Of a stretch of 33,792 nucleotides of DNA, positions 25,888 to 33,792 are shown one piece after another. Where the stretch lies: positions 1-33,792 of the forward strand of contig JAGWVJ010000021.1 of NCBI GenBank assembly GCA_018970945.1, read 5' to 3'. Position 1 is the stretch's first letter; every line of letters begins with the position of its first letter. The stretch comes from Cyanobacteria bacterium REEB417. Its GTDB lineage: Bacteria; Cyanobacteriota; Cyanobacteriia; PCC-6307; Cyanobiaceae. The position numbers and the translations under genes are program-made. The notes under the pieces were generated by a model. It saw only the letters and a list, made by a program, of their open reading frames with translations. It had not been told where the DNA came from and did not search any database.

Positions 25888-28500
25888 TTAGCACGCTCGC
25901 AGCAACAGAGCGTCCCGACGAACACCCTTCACAACCAGTGACTGGCCGAGCCGCTCAGCAAGCCAGGTCCGAATCTGCTCGGGCTTGAGACTGCGGCCCT
26001 GGGGATCAATGGCCGCCTCAAGCAGAACACGCCCCTCACGCCACTGCAGCCCCAACAGGGAGGGACGGCCATCCCACTGCCGGGGCCGGCCCTTCTTGTC
26101 GGTGTCGTGCCAGAGCAACCGGTCGGCAGCCAGCAGGGCATCCAGCGCTGGCTCATCGGCCATCAGGGCGGCGCCGCCGTGGCTCGGCTGCTCCAGAGCA
26201 AAGCTCCAGCGGGCACGCTCGAGCTCCTGGCTGAGGCTGGGGCCGGACACCGGCACCTCAGAGGCAGAGAGCAACTGAAACTCGACGGTCAATTCGGCCT
26301 GCAGCCGCTGCCGGACCACAGCCGGATCGACCACCGCGGTGAACTCGAGATCCAACCACTCGCCAAGGCCTATGACGCCCAGGGGTAACGACAGGGCCAC
26401 CTGCAGCCGCGGCAGCGGGTGAAAACCCCCGCTGAAGCTCACCGGCAACCCAGAACGCCGCAGAGCCCGCTCAAGCATCCGCAGGGTGTCGAGGTGACTG
26501 ATCAGGGCGAGGGAGCCGGTCTTGGCAAAGCCGATGCGCAGGCGGCAGATCCGCTCGCTAGCCGGGGGCCGCTGGGGCAGGGCGGGCGGCACCTGTGGCG
26601 GCGGAATCACCACGTTGTGGCCCAGCTCCGGGCCGCACACCCCGCAGCTGCTGCAGCCCTCGAAAGAGCAGTCCGGAACCACAGTGGCGGCCAGGGCGTG
26701 CTTGAGGTCGTCAGCGAGCCAGCGCTTGTCGAGCCCCGTATCGATGTGGTCCCACGGCAGGCTCTGGCGGCAGAAAGCCTCGAGATCGCCAGGGTCCATG
26801 GTCTCGGCCGCGCTCCAGGCGCCCAGCTCAAGTGCGCGATAACGCCCCCCCAGCCCGGCGGCTTCAATGGCGCCACTCCAGGCGTTGTGGCTGCGTTCGG
26901 CCGACTCAAACCACGCGTCCATGCCCGCGCCGGCACGCCAGGCCGCCTCGATCACGGGGGCGACACGCCGATCGCCGCGACCGATGAAATCTTCAATGGC
27001 AGAGAGGCGAATGTCAGTGAAGTTGGTTTTGAGGCCGCGCAGCTGGCGCAGGGCACCCTTGAGCAGCTGCTGGCGCCGCGCAAACTCGGCCGTGCTGACG
27101 CTGTGCCACTGAAACGGCGTATGGGGCTTGGGTGTGAAGTTGCTGATCGTCAGGTTCAGCTCCAGGCGCCCCAGATCGCTGCACTGCTGCTGCAGGCTGC
27201 GGCAGGTGTCGGCGATGCCGAGCACATCGGCATCGGTCTCACCCGGCAAGCCGATCATGAAATAGAGCTTGACCTTGCGATAGCCCTGCTGCAGCGCCGT
27301 GCGGATGCCAGAGAGCAGCTCGGCGTCGGTGAGGCCCTTGTTGACGATGTCGCGCAGGCGCTGGGTGCCCGCCTCGGGTGCAAAGGTGATTCCCCCTTTG
27401 CGGGCGCCACCCATGATGTGGGCAATGTTGCTGTCGAAGCGGTCGACCCGCTGACTGGGCAGAGTCAAGGTGACGTTCTTGTCTGCCAGGCGATTGCGCA
27501 GCTCCACCCCCACCGCCGGCAGGGCGAGGTAGTCACTGCAGCTCAGCGACAACAGCGAAAAGTCGCTGTAGCCGGTGCGGCGCATGCCCTCTTCGACCGC
27601 CTCGATCACCGCCTCCGGTTCGACGTCGCGGGCCGGACGGGTGAGCATGCCCGGCTGGCAGAAACGGCAGCCCCTGGTGCAGCCACGTCGAATCTCGACC
27701 GTGAGCCGGTCGTGCACCGTCTCGATGTGGGGTACCAACCCCATGGCGTAGTGGGGCATGGGGTTGGCTGTGCGGCGCTGGATTCGCGCCGGGATGCCGG
27801 ACTCCAGCGGCTCCACCGCCACCCCATCGGGGCCGGGACCGTAGAGCGCCGGGACATACACCCCCGGCACCTGGGCCAGATCACGCAACAACGCGCGGCG
27901 GCCCAGTCCGGCGGCGCGTCCCTCCGCCACCACCAGGCCGATCTCGGGCAGCAGCTCTTCGCCATCGCCAAGCGCCACAAAATCAAGGAAGGCCGCAAAG
28001 GGCTCAGGGTTGCTGGTGGCGGTGGGCCCGCCGGCAAAGATCAACGGTGGCGACTCCGGGTGATCGAGAGGCTGATCACCTCGGTCAGCGGCTCGCAGCG
28101 GGATGCCCGCCAGATCGAGCATCTCCAGGATGTTGGTGCCGCCGAGCTCGTAACTGAGCGAAAAACCCAGAACGTCGAAGGTCCTGAGCGGCCGGCGACT
28201 TTCCACGGCAAACAGGGGTACCGCACGCTCCCGGAGCCGCGCCGCCAGATCAGGCGCCGGCAGGTAGCTGCGGTCGCACAGCTGGCCAGGGACGCTGTTG
28301 AGGATCGAATAGAGAATGATGTGGCCGCTGTTGCTGGCGCCCACCTCGTAGACCTCGGGGTAGGTGAGGGCCCAGCGAACCTGTGCGCGATCCCAGTCGC
28401 GCGGCTCGACGCCGCGTTCGTTGCCCAGGTAACGGGCCGGCTTGCTGATCGACAGATCGATCAGGGCGTCGAAATCGATTGGATCAGCAGTGACAGCCAT
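25888..28500 (-). CDS. Large radical SAM protein (TIGR03960-like) fused to a DUF2344 (TIGR03936-like) domain
   Basis: The 870-residue product has an N-terminal B12-binding-like region (about 1-250: YEVGASNSGHIILYSILN, DVLGFSLSYELGGTNILEMLDLAGIPL, IFAGGPTATSNPEPFA), a radical SAM domain with Cys274, Cys278 and Cys281 (RRGCTRGCRFCQPG), and a C-terminal domain from about 650 opening CRLRIGFAKTGSLALISHLDTLRMLERALRRSG, typical of the DUF2344 radical-SAM-linked family. A Cys cluster CSFEGCSSCGVC precedes it and may bind another metal centre. The two modules are separate proteins in some bacteria and often sit near rne/rng; here the gene is directly upstream of rne. The reaction is unknown; RNA or ribosome modification is a guess from context. 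ATG 28500 is chosen over an in-frame TTG at 28530. Confidence 0.9.
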   Translation of the reverse strand: MAVTADPIDFDALIDLSISKPARYLGNERGVEPRDWDRAQVRWALTYPEVYEVGASNSGHIILYSILNSVPGQLCDRSYLPAPDLAARLRERAVPLFAVESRRPLRTFDVLGFSLSYELGGTNILEMLDLAGIPLRAADRGDQPLDHPESPPLIFAGGPTATSNPEPFAAFLDFVALGDGEELLPEIGLVVAEGRAAGLGRRALLRDLAQVPGVYVPALYGPGPDGVAVEPLESGIPARIQRRTANPMPHYAMGLVPHIETVHDRLTVEIRRGCTRGCRFCQPGMLTRPARDVEPEAVIEAVEEGMRRTGYSDFSLLSLSCSDYLALPAVGVELRNRLADKNVTLTLPSQRVDRFDSNIAHIMGGARKGGITFAPEAGTQRLRDIVNKGLTDAELLSGIRTALQQGYRKVKLYFMIGLPGETDADVLGIADTCRSLQQQCSDLGRLELNLTISNFTPKPHTPFQWHSVSTAEFARRQQLLKGALRQLRGLKTNFTDIRLSAIEDFIGRGDRRVAPVIEAAWRAGAGMDAWFESAERSHNAWSGAIEAAGLGGRYRALELGAWSAAETMDPGDLEAFCRQSLPWDHIDTGLDKRWLADDLKHALAATVVPDCSFEGCSSCGVCGPELGHNVVIPPPQVPPALPQRPPASERICRLRIGFAKTGSLALISHLDTLRMLERALRRSGLPVSFSGGFHPLPRLQVALSLPLGVIGLGEWLDLEFTAVVDPAVVRQRLQAELTVEFQLLSASEVPVSGPSLSQELERARWSFALEQPSHGGAALMADEPALDALLAADRLLWHDTDKKGRPRQWDGRPSLLGLQWREGRVLLEAAIDPQGRSLKPEQIRTWLAERLGQSLVVKGVRRDALLLRAC

Positions 28501-28627
28501 TCCTCGAATCGTAGGCAAGGCGACCGCCAAGACCTGTTGAAAGCAACTGCTTCATGCCGCGGCACCGGCGGGCTGAGCGCCAGCTGGGCCGCCGCATAGG
28601 ACAATCGCGCCATCAAGCAGGCGCGCA

Positions 28628-29863
28628 ATGGCCCAGGTCAACAGCAACTACCTCAAGCTCAAGGCGGGCTACCTGTTTCCCGAAATTGCCCGGCGGGTTA
28701 AGGCCTTCAGCGAGGCCAACCCCAGCGCCCCGATCATCCGCCTGGGCATCGGCGATGTCACCGAGCCCCTGCCCGAGGCCTGCCGCAATGCCATGAAGGC
28801 GGCTATCGATGCAATGGGCACCCGAGAAGGCTTCCGCGGCTATGGCCCCGAGCAGGGATACCTGTGGCTGCGCGAGGCAATCGCCCAGCACGATTTTGTG
28901 GCGCGCGGCTGCCAGATCTCCGCGGAGGAGATCTTCATCTCTGACGGCAGCAAGTGTGACAGCGCGAACATTCTCGACATCCTGGGCGAAGGCAATCGCA
29001 TCGCCGTAACAGACCCGGTCTACCCGGTCTATGTCGACAGCAACGTCATGGCAGGGCGCACTGGCGACGCCGATGACGCGGGCCAATACGGCGGTCTGAC
29101 CTATCTGCCGATCAACGCAGGAAACGGCTTCACCGCCCAGATCCCCACAGAAAAGGTGGATCTGATCTACCTCTGCTTCCCCAACAACCCCACCGGCGCC
29201 GTCGCCACTAGGGAACAACTCAAGGCCTGGGTGGACTACGCCCTCGCCAATGGCGCCCTGATCCTGTTTGACGCGGCCTACGAAGCGTTCATTCAGGACC
29301 CGAGCCTGCCCCACTCCATCTACGAGATCGAGGGCGCGCGCGCGTGCGCCATCGAATTCCGCTCCTTTTCCAAGAACGCCGGCTTCACCGGCACCCGCTG
29401 CGCCCTGACGGTGGTGCCCAAAGGACTCATGGGCACAGCCGCCAATGGCGAGAGCGTCGAGCTCTGGGGGCTGTGGAACCGGCGTCAGTGCACCAAATTC
29501 AACGGAGTGAGCTACATCGTGCAGCGCGGTGCCGAGGCCGTCTACAGCCCCGAGGGCCAGGCCCAAGTCAAGGCGCTGATTGCTTTCTATATGGAGAATG
29601 CCGCGATCATTCGCCGCGAGCTGGCCGCCGCCGGCCTGGAGGTCCATGGCGGCGAGCAGGCCCCATACGTGTGGATCAGGACCCCACAGGGGATCGACTC
29701 CTGGGGTTTCTTTGACCTGCTGCTGGGCAAGGCGCATGTGGTGGGCACCCCCGGCAGCGGCTTCGGTGCAGCCGGCGAGGGCTACTTCAGGCTGTCGGCC
29801 TTCAACAGCCGTGCCAACGTCGACGAGGCGATGCGCCGCATCAAGGCGGCACTGATCGGTTGA
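28628..29863 (+). CDS. dapL: LL-diaminopimelate aminotransferase
   Basis: DapL transfers an amino group from glutamate to tetrahydrodipicolinate, giving LL-diaminopimelate in one step for lysine and peptidoglycan; this is the route of cyanobacteria, plants and Chlamydia. The 411-residue product shows [46 protein letters not shown] and the PLP-binding lysine Lys249 in [13 protein letters not shown], then [16 protein letters not shown] and FRLSAFNSR with the carboxylate-binding arginine. All family motifs are intact. It diverges from the radical SAM gene and is followed 56 nt later by clpS. Confidence 0.97.
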   Translation: MAQVNSNYLKLKAGYLFPEIARRVKAFSEANPSAPIIRLGIGDVTEPLPEACRNAMKAAIDAMGTREGFRGYGPEQGYLWLREAIAQHDFVARGCQISAEEIFISDGSKCDSANILDILGEGNRIAVTDPVYPVYVDSNVMAGRTGDADDAGQYGGLTYLPINAGNGFTAQIPTEKVDLIYLCFPNNPTGAVATREQLKAWVDYALANGALILFDAAYEAFIQDPSLPHSIYEIEGARACAIEFRSFSKNAGFTGTRCALTVVPKGLMGTAANGESVELWGLWNRRQCTKFNGVSYIVQRGAEAVYSPEGQAQVKALIAFYMENAAIIRRELAAAGLEVHGGEQAPYVWIRTPQGIDSWGFFDLLLGKAHVVGTPGSGFGAAGEGYFRLSAFNSRANVDEAMRRIKAALIG

Positions 29864-29919
29864 GCGACACGCCCGCTGCGCTCCGTAAACTCTCAGTCCA
29901 GCAAGCCGGTTCTGCGTTG

Positions 29920-30249
29920 ATGCCCAGCTCGGTGACTGCCACCCAGACCCCCTCGCGCGAGGGCGGCGGCGCTGCCGTCATGGAGAAGGCGCCCGAGCGG
30001 GTGCGCAAACCTTCACCGCGCTACAAGGTGCTGCTGCACAACGACCCGGTCAACTCCATGGAGTATGTGGTGTTGACCCTGCGTCAGGTGGTGCCGTCGC
30101 TCAGCGAGCAGGACGCCATCGCCGTGATGCTCGAAGCCCACAACACCGGCGTGGGCCTTGTCATCGTGTGCGATCTCGAGCCGGCCGAGTTCTATTGCGA
30201 GACTCTCAAAGCCAAGGGCCTGAGCAGCACGATCGAGCCCGACGAATGA
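29920..30249 (+). CDS. clpS: ATP-dependent Clp protease adaptor ClpS
   Basis: ClpS delivers N-degron substrates to ClpC/ClpA-ClpP. With ATG 29920 the product is 109 residues: a flexible Ser/Thr/Pro/Gly-rich N-terminal tail of about 30 residues followed by the core RYKVLLHNDPVNSMEYVVLTLRQVVP, with Asn41-Asp42 and His74 (EAHNTGVG) forming the N-end residue pocket. The long tail is typical of the adaptor's delivery arm. ATG 29980 would give a shorter tail; a TTG overlapping the dapL stop is also in frame but less likely. Its stop overlaps the next start as ATGA. Confidence 0.95.
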   Translation: MPSSVTATQTPSREGGGAAVMEKAPERVRKPSPRYKVLLHNDPVNSMEYVVLTLRQVVPSLSEQDAIAVMLEAHNTGVGLVIVCDLEPAEFYCETLKAKGLSSTIEPDE

Positions 30250-31082
30250 AGCCTCGGTGGTGGGGCACGCTCCTCTACGTGCCAGTGCTGGTGGGGCTGG
30301 GCTGGTTGGCCAGCCGCCCTCTGGAGCTGCTCGCCCCTGGCTGGCGCGCCGACCAGGTGGATCTCGCCGGGCTTGCCATCTCGCTGCTGCTGCTGCTGCT
30401 GACGCTGCCGCTGCGGTTGCTGCGGGTGTGGGACGACCATCAGCCCTGGCGGAGGCTGGGCGTGCTGCCGCTGGGGTCAGTGCTGTCGCTGCGTGCCCTG
30501 ATCCGGGGCCTGTTGAAAGCGCTCTTGTTGCTGGCCCCCCTCACCCTGCTGCTGGTGCTGCTCGGCCAGGCCCGCTGGTTGGGGGAGCTGAGTGCTGGTG
30601 AATGGCTCAATGCCCTGGCCCTGCTGCTGGGGGTGGGCTTTGCCGAAGAGCTTGTGTTCCGGGGTTGGCTCTGGGGTGAGCTCGAGCTGCTGCTGGGCGC
30701 GCGGCGCGCCCTGATCACCCAGGCGGTGATCTTTGCCCTGCTGCATCCCTGGTACCGCCTGCCCGGGCTCGCGGCCCCGGCCCTGCTGGGCGGACTGACC
30801 CTGCTGGGTCTGTGCCTTGCCCTGCAGCGCCGCGCCGATGGCGGCCTGCTCTGGGGCGCCATCGGACTTCACGGGGGCCTGGTGGGCGGCTGGTTTGCGC
30901 TTCATAACGGACTGATCGCCATCGCGCCCCAGGCCCCAGCCTGGCTCCTGGGACCCGGTGGCCCCGGCGCCAATCCAGTCGGCGGTCTGGTGGGAATCGC
31001 CGGGCTGGCAGCCCTCCTATGGGTCAGACGCCGCTGGTGGGAGCCTCAACGCACCGCTGTCGCCAACGCACCGCGTCCCTGA
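30246..31082 (+). CDS. CPBP-family intramembrane metalloprotease (CAAX/Abi type)
   Basis: The 278-residue product has about seven to eight Leu-rich membrane segments and the family motifs: EELVFRG with Glu134-Glu135 and Arg139, a second-motif His167 (ALLHPWY) and a third-motif His209 (GLHGGLVGG). These are the metal and catalytic residues of the CPBP/Rce1-like fold. Bacterial members have varied, mostly unknown roles in the plasma or thylakoid membrane. It starts inside the clpS stop (ATGA), so translation is coupled; pairing with a protease adaptor may hint at a proteolysis link but could be simple packing. Its last 37 nt overlap the convergent radical SAM gene. Confidence 0.9.
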   Translation: MKPRWWGTLLYVPVLVGLGWLASRPLELLAPGWRADQVDLAGLAISLLLLLLTLPLRLLRVWDDHQPWRRLGVLPLGSVLSLRALIRGLLKALLLLAPLTLLLVLLGQARWLGELSAGEWLNALALLLGVGFAEELVFRGWLWGELELLLGARRALITQAVIFALLHPWYRLPGLAAPALLGGLTLLGLCLALQRRADGGLLWGAIGLHGGLVGGWFALHNGLIAIAPQAPAWLLGPGGPGANPVGGLVGIAGLAALLWVRRRWWEPQRTAVANAPRP

Positions 31083-32704
31083 ACCGGTGCGTGCAGGGCC
31101 TGATCCAAAGGGGCACAGCCGTAGTCCCGCTCTAACAGAGCCATCACGGTGCGCCCGAAATCGCCAGGGTTTGTGGCGAAGGCCTCAAGGCAGATCCGCC
31201 CGAACGTGCGCCCCATGGGCTCTGGATTCCAGAGCAGCTTGCGCGCCGTCCAGGGAAGCATGCTCATCGGGTTGTAGCCAGGTTGGATCAGACCCTGGTC
31301 AAAGCCGTACTGCTCCAGGTGGGTGTGGGGCTGGAGGCCGATGAAGAAAATTGCCGGTTCCACCTTGTCGGCACCGAAAATGCGTTCGAGCTCGCGGTGG
31401 TATGCGACGGTCTGGGCGATTGTCTCAGGCCGTTCGTCGATCACGTTGAACGAGTAGTTGACCGAGACGTGTTCGTCGAACCCTGCCGTGGCCAGCAGAC
31501 GACAACTGTCGAGCACGGTGCGCAGGTTGTAACCCATGCGCATCTTGCGCACGAGTTCCTGGGATCCGGAGGTGATGCCGATCTCGAAGTAGCTCATGCC
31601 ACTGCGCACCATGAGCTCGGCCAGCTCCGCGTCGAGGTTGTCGGCGCGGATGTAGGCAGCCCAGCGGATGTCGGTCATGCCGGCCGCCAGGATCGCCTGC
31701 AGCAGCTGCTTGGCATCGTCGATGTAGCGCCGCGCCGGGATGAACTGGGCATCGGTGAACCAGAAGCCGCGCACTCCCCGGTCATAGAGCTGGCGGATCT
31801 CGGCGACCACCTCCTCGACCGGGTTGACCCGCACCGCCTTGCCCTCGATCACGGTGTAGACGCAGTAACAACAGTTGTGGGGGCATCCACGTTTGGTCTG
31901 CACGCCGACGTAGAAGTCGCCACCATCGAGATACCAGCCCAGTTGGGGCCAAATCGCTTCAATGGCGGCGTAGTTGACGGCGGTTTTTTGGAGCGGTGCG
32001 GGCTGCTCGTGAATCAAGCCCGGGCGCGGCGACTCACCGGCCACGTAACAGCGCTCGGCCGCGATCGATTCTCCCCGGATCAGCTTTTCAAGCAGGGTTT
32101 CGCCTTCGCCCACCGAGACCACCGTGCCGGCAGGCAGGCTGCGCCCTAACTGCTCATAGAACACGCTCACGGCGCCACCACCAAGCACAGCGCGGGCCTG
32201 GGGGTGAAAGCGCCGCGCCCGACGCAGTCCGCGCCGCAGCAACCGCAGGTTGCGCCACAGCTCGCCGTAGTGGCTGGCCATGAGTTGCAGGCCGCCGAGA
32301 GCACCGCGCAAACGCTTCAGGGGATTGCGGGCATAAAACACTTCAAAGGAATTCTGCAGCGGGTTGCCGCCACGCCCATCGACCGGGGCATAGATCTGTA
32401 TGTCTCGCCACGAAAAGACCAGCAACGTGGGTCTGAACTGCTCGACCGTGGCCAGCAGGACGCGCTCCACATCAAGCAGTGGCAGGGCCGCCAGATCCAG
32501 CAGCCGCTGCTCAAGGCCTGGGAACTGCTTGTGGAGATGGTCGGCAAGGTAGATCGGCCCGACCGGAAAGATCGGGTTGCAGGGCAGACGCACCAACAAC
32601 AACCGCTGCCGGTCGCCATGCCTCGGGGCCGTCGCCTGGGCCATCATCTGGGCCGTCACCGGATCTCTCTGTGCTGAAGCTTGGGTCGGGACGCTAACAA
32701 GCAT
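31046..32704 (-). CDS. Cobalamin-binding-type radical SAM protein of unknown reaction
   Basis: The 552-residue product starts with a B12-binding-like Rossmann region (LLLVRLPCNPIFPVGPIYLADHL, PTLLVFSWRDIQIYAP, ARAVLGGGAVSVFYE, VSVGEGETLLEKLIRGE). A radical SAM domain follows with Cys274, Cys278 and Cys281 (RGCPHNCCYCVY), GFWFTDAQFIPARRY, and ITSGSQELVRKMRMGYN. The layout is that of class B radical SAM enzymes (methylases, BchE-like cyclases). The canonical DxHxxG cobalamin motif is not obvious, so corrinoid binding is uncertain. ATG 32704 lies 2 nt after the cofG stop, implying coupled expression; ATG 32647 is an alternative. Tail-to-tail overlap with the CPBP gene is 37 nt. Confidence 0.88.
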   Translation of the reverse strand: MLVSVPTQASAQRDPVTAQMMAQATAPRHGDRQRLLLVRLPCNPIFPVGPIYLADHLHKQFPGLEQRLLDLAALPLLDVERVLLATVEQFRPTLLVFSWRDIQIYAPVDGRGGNPLQNSFEVFYARNPLKRLRGALGGLQLMASHYGELWRNLRLLRRGLRRARRFHPQARAVLGGGAVSVFYEQLGRSLPAGTVVSVGEGETLLEKLIRGESIAAERCYVAGESPRPGLIHEQPAPLQKTAVNYAAIEAIWPQLGWYLDGGDFYVGVQTKRGCPHNCCYCVYTVIEGKAVRVNPVEEVVAEIRQLYDRGVRGFWFTDAQFIPARRYIDDAKQLLQAILAAGMTDIRWAAYIRADNLDAELAELMVRSGMSYFEIGITSGSQELVRKMRMGYNLRTVLDSCRLLATAGFDEHVSVNYSFNVIDERPETIAQTVAYHRELERIFGADKVEPAIFFIGLQPHTHLEQYGFDQGLIQPGYNPMSMLPWTARKLLWNPEPMGRTFGRICLEAFATNPGDFGRTVMALLERDYGCAPLDQALHAPVQGRGALATAVR

Positions 32705-32706
32705 GC

Positions 32707-33684
32707 TCAGCCAGCGGACAGCAGCTGCCGTCCAAGACGCTCCGCACGGTGCCTCAGCCGCGCCGGCAGCCAGGAGATCCAGGCCGCATGGACACAGAGC
32801 CGGGGCTGAAGCGTCCAGCCGGCCGCAGCCAGCACCTGGCGCAGCCGTGCAGGTTGGGGTTGGGGATGCTGGGGGTTGATGACATCGCCGCTGTCGATGC
32901 CGCCCAGATCATCGATGCCCGCCTCCAGCGCCTGGCACAAATGCTCCAGAGGCCACAGATTGGGTGGCAATTGCAGATGCACCTCGGGCGGCAGGATCGC
33001 GCGCGCTTCGGCGATCGTCTCGAGCATGACGGCGCGCTCGGCAGGCCCCAGGGGAACCGCGGCCGCAGCGGTGGGACGCCAGGGTTGCAGGATCACCTCC
33101 TGCAGATGCCCCCACTGACGCTGCAACAGGGCCAGCAACTCCAGGGCTTCGCGGCGCTGCTGGCGCGATTCGCCCAGCCCGACCAGCAGGCCTGTCGTGA
33201 ACGGGATGCCCAGCCGGCCGGCCAGCTCCAGCTGCGCGAGCCGCACCGCCAAAGCCTTGCTGGGGGCATGCCGGTGCGCCGCATCGTGGGCGGGTCCCAG
33301 GCCCTCGAGCATCAACCCCATCGACGGATTGAACCGCGCCAGGGCTGCCATCTCATGTCGGTTCAGGGGGCCGGCGTTGGTGTGGGGCAAACGGCCGGCC
33401 TGCAAGGCCAGCCGCGACAGCACAAGCAGTCGCGCAAACCAGGAGCCCCGGACGGATGAACCCGGCGCCACCTCGCCGCTGAGCAGCAGCACCTCGCTGG
33501 CCCCTGGGCGGCCCTGCAGCAGAAGCTGCGCCTGTCCGTCGCTGAGCCAGTCGCGGGGAGCAGCGGCCAGCGGCAGGCGAAAACCGCAGTAATCACAAGC
33601 GTTGAAGCACTGCCGCGTCGGCACCAGGGTGACGCTGGGGCTCCAGGTGACGCAGCGCTGATCAGGATGATCAGCAGAGCTCAT
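32707..33684 (-). CDS. cofG: 7,8-didemethyl-8-hydroxy-5-deazariboflavin synthase subunit CofG
   Basis: CofG, with CofH, makes the deazaflavin FO (8-HDF), the antenna chromophore of many cyanobacterial photolyases. The 325-residue product has the CofG signature radical SAM motif CX3CX2C at Cys26, Cys30 and Cys33 followed by GF (RQCFNACDYCGFR), then LLLSGE, the GLMLEGLG segment, TTGLLVGLGESRQQR and the C-terminal LPPNLWP and GIDDLGGIDSGDVINP, all CofG-like. No cofH is adjacent; it would have to be elsewhere. The ATG at 33684 fits the N-terminus. The gene is upstream of, and almost touching, the cobalamin-binding-type radical SAM gene. Confidence 0.9.
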   Translation of the reverse strand: MSSADHPDQRCVTWSPSVTLVPTRQCFNACDYCGFRLPLAAAPRDWLSDGQAQLLLQGRPGASEVLLLSGEVAPGSSVRGSWFARLLVLSRLALQAGRLPHTNAGPLNRHEMAALARFNPSMGLMLEGLGPAHDAAHRHAPSKALAVRLAQLELAGRLGIPFTTGLLVGLGESRQQRREALELLALLQRQWGHLQEVILQPWRPTAAAAVPLGPAERAVMLETIAEARAILPPEVHLQLPPNLWPLEHLCQALEAGIDDLGGIDSGDVINPQHPQPQPARLRQVLAAAGWTLQPRLCVHAAWISWLPARLRHRAERLGRQLLSAG

Positions 33685-33792
33685 GGGTCGGGGGCCAGCG
33701 CTGCGCTCCCAACGCGCAATCTTCCGTTACAGTCCTTCACGACGGTTCACCGTCTCTCGGGATTCCGTCCTTCTTACCTCTTTTCCGTTCTC
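33685..33792 (+). promoter_or_regulatory. Leader/promoter region of a gene beyond the right edge
   Basis: No gene lies in these bases. On the plus strand TACAGT at 33728-33733 could be a -10, part of a GTTACAGT octamer (33726-33733) followed after 2 nt by TTCACGAC, resembling a weak HLR1 site. A small hairpin GACGG-TTCA-CCGTC (33741-33754) and a C/T-rich tract follow to the edge. This looks like the 5' untranslated region of a highly expressed plus-strand gene; a photosynthesis gene such as psbA is a guess only. Confidence 0.3.

Noticed and set aside
26419-28599. A 726-codon plus-strand frame antisense to the radical SAM gene
   Set aside because: Unusually long, but the minus-strand product has clear cluster-binding motifs and domains. 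The antisense protein is Gly/Ala/Arg/Gln-rich without a hydrophobic core.

Overview
The window is a GC-rich chromosomal segment of a cyanobacterium. Photosystem I genes (psaA and the first codons of psaB), a ferredoxin-type glutamate synthase, LL-diaminopimelate aminotransferase, a CbiG-CobJ fusion and an RNase E ending in the cyanobacterial Arg-rich PNPase-binding tail all point there. The high GC, very tight packing and gene order suggest the marine/brackish Synechococcus-Cyanobium lineage; this placement is inference from gene content, not from a database comparison. I see no prophage, insertion sequence, CRISPR array or integrase. This is core genome, and most of the interest lies in poorly characterised conserved genes and in small regulatory structures.

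Layout. 1-2382 (minus): psaA followed by the start of psaB, with a long psaA leader and a putative RpaB/HLR1-like promoter element near 2587-2640. 2821-6581 (plus): a secreted or membrane-anchored acidic protein of unknown function, translationally coupled to a CbiG-CobJ fusion of corrin synthesis. 6585-6658 (minus): tRNA-Pro(CGG). 6685-7575 (plus): lipA, converging on a minus-strand unit of glutamate synthase plus a YciI-like protein (7572-12505). 12657-19773 (plus): a phosphodiester-glycosidase-like exported protein, an A-type Fe-S carrier-like protein, then the str block rpsL-rpsG-fusA-tuf-rpsJ with several strong hairpins in the gaps. 19933-21473 (plus): a Lon-substrate-binding-domain protein and a tocopherol-methyltransferase-like enzyme. 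21474-22355 (minus): pheA. 22406-22939 (plus): a DUF1997-like protein. 22936-28500 (minus): a large two-domain radical SAM protein, rne and rnhB. 28628-31082 (plus): dapL, clpS and a CPBP-family membrane protease. 31046-33684 (minus): cofG and a cobalamin-binding-type radical SAM protein with a 2-nt gap between them. 33685-33792: the upstream region of a gene that would lie beyond the right edge.

How the parts work together. Translation and RNA turnover (ribosomal proteins, elongation factors, tRNA-Pro, RNase E, RNase HII) alternate with photosynthesis and nitrogen/amino-acid metabolism (PSI, GOGAT, DapL, PheA). A cofactor theme recurs: lipoate (LipA), corrinoid (CbiG-CobJ), deazaflavin (CofG), possibly tocopherol, and Fe-S carrier chemistry. 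Four genes encode visible radical SAM CxxxCxxC motifs. The best candidates for undescribed biology are the cofG/B12-type radical SAM pair, the large radical SAM protein upstream of rne, the A-type carrier with an extra CxxC beside rpsL, and the acidic protein coupled to cbiG-cobJ.
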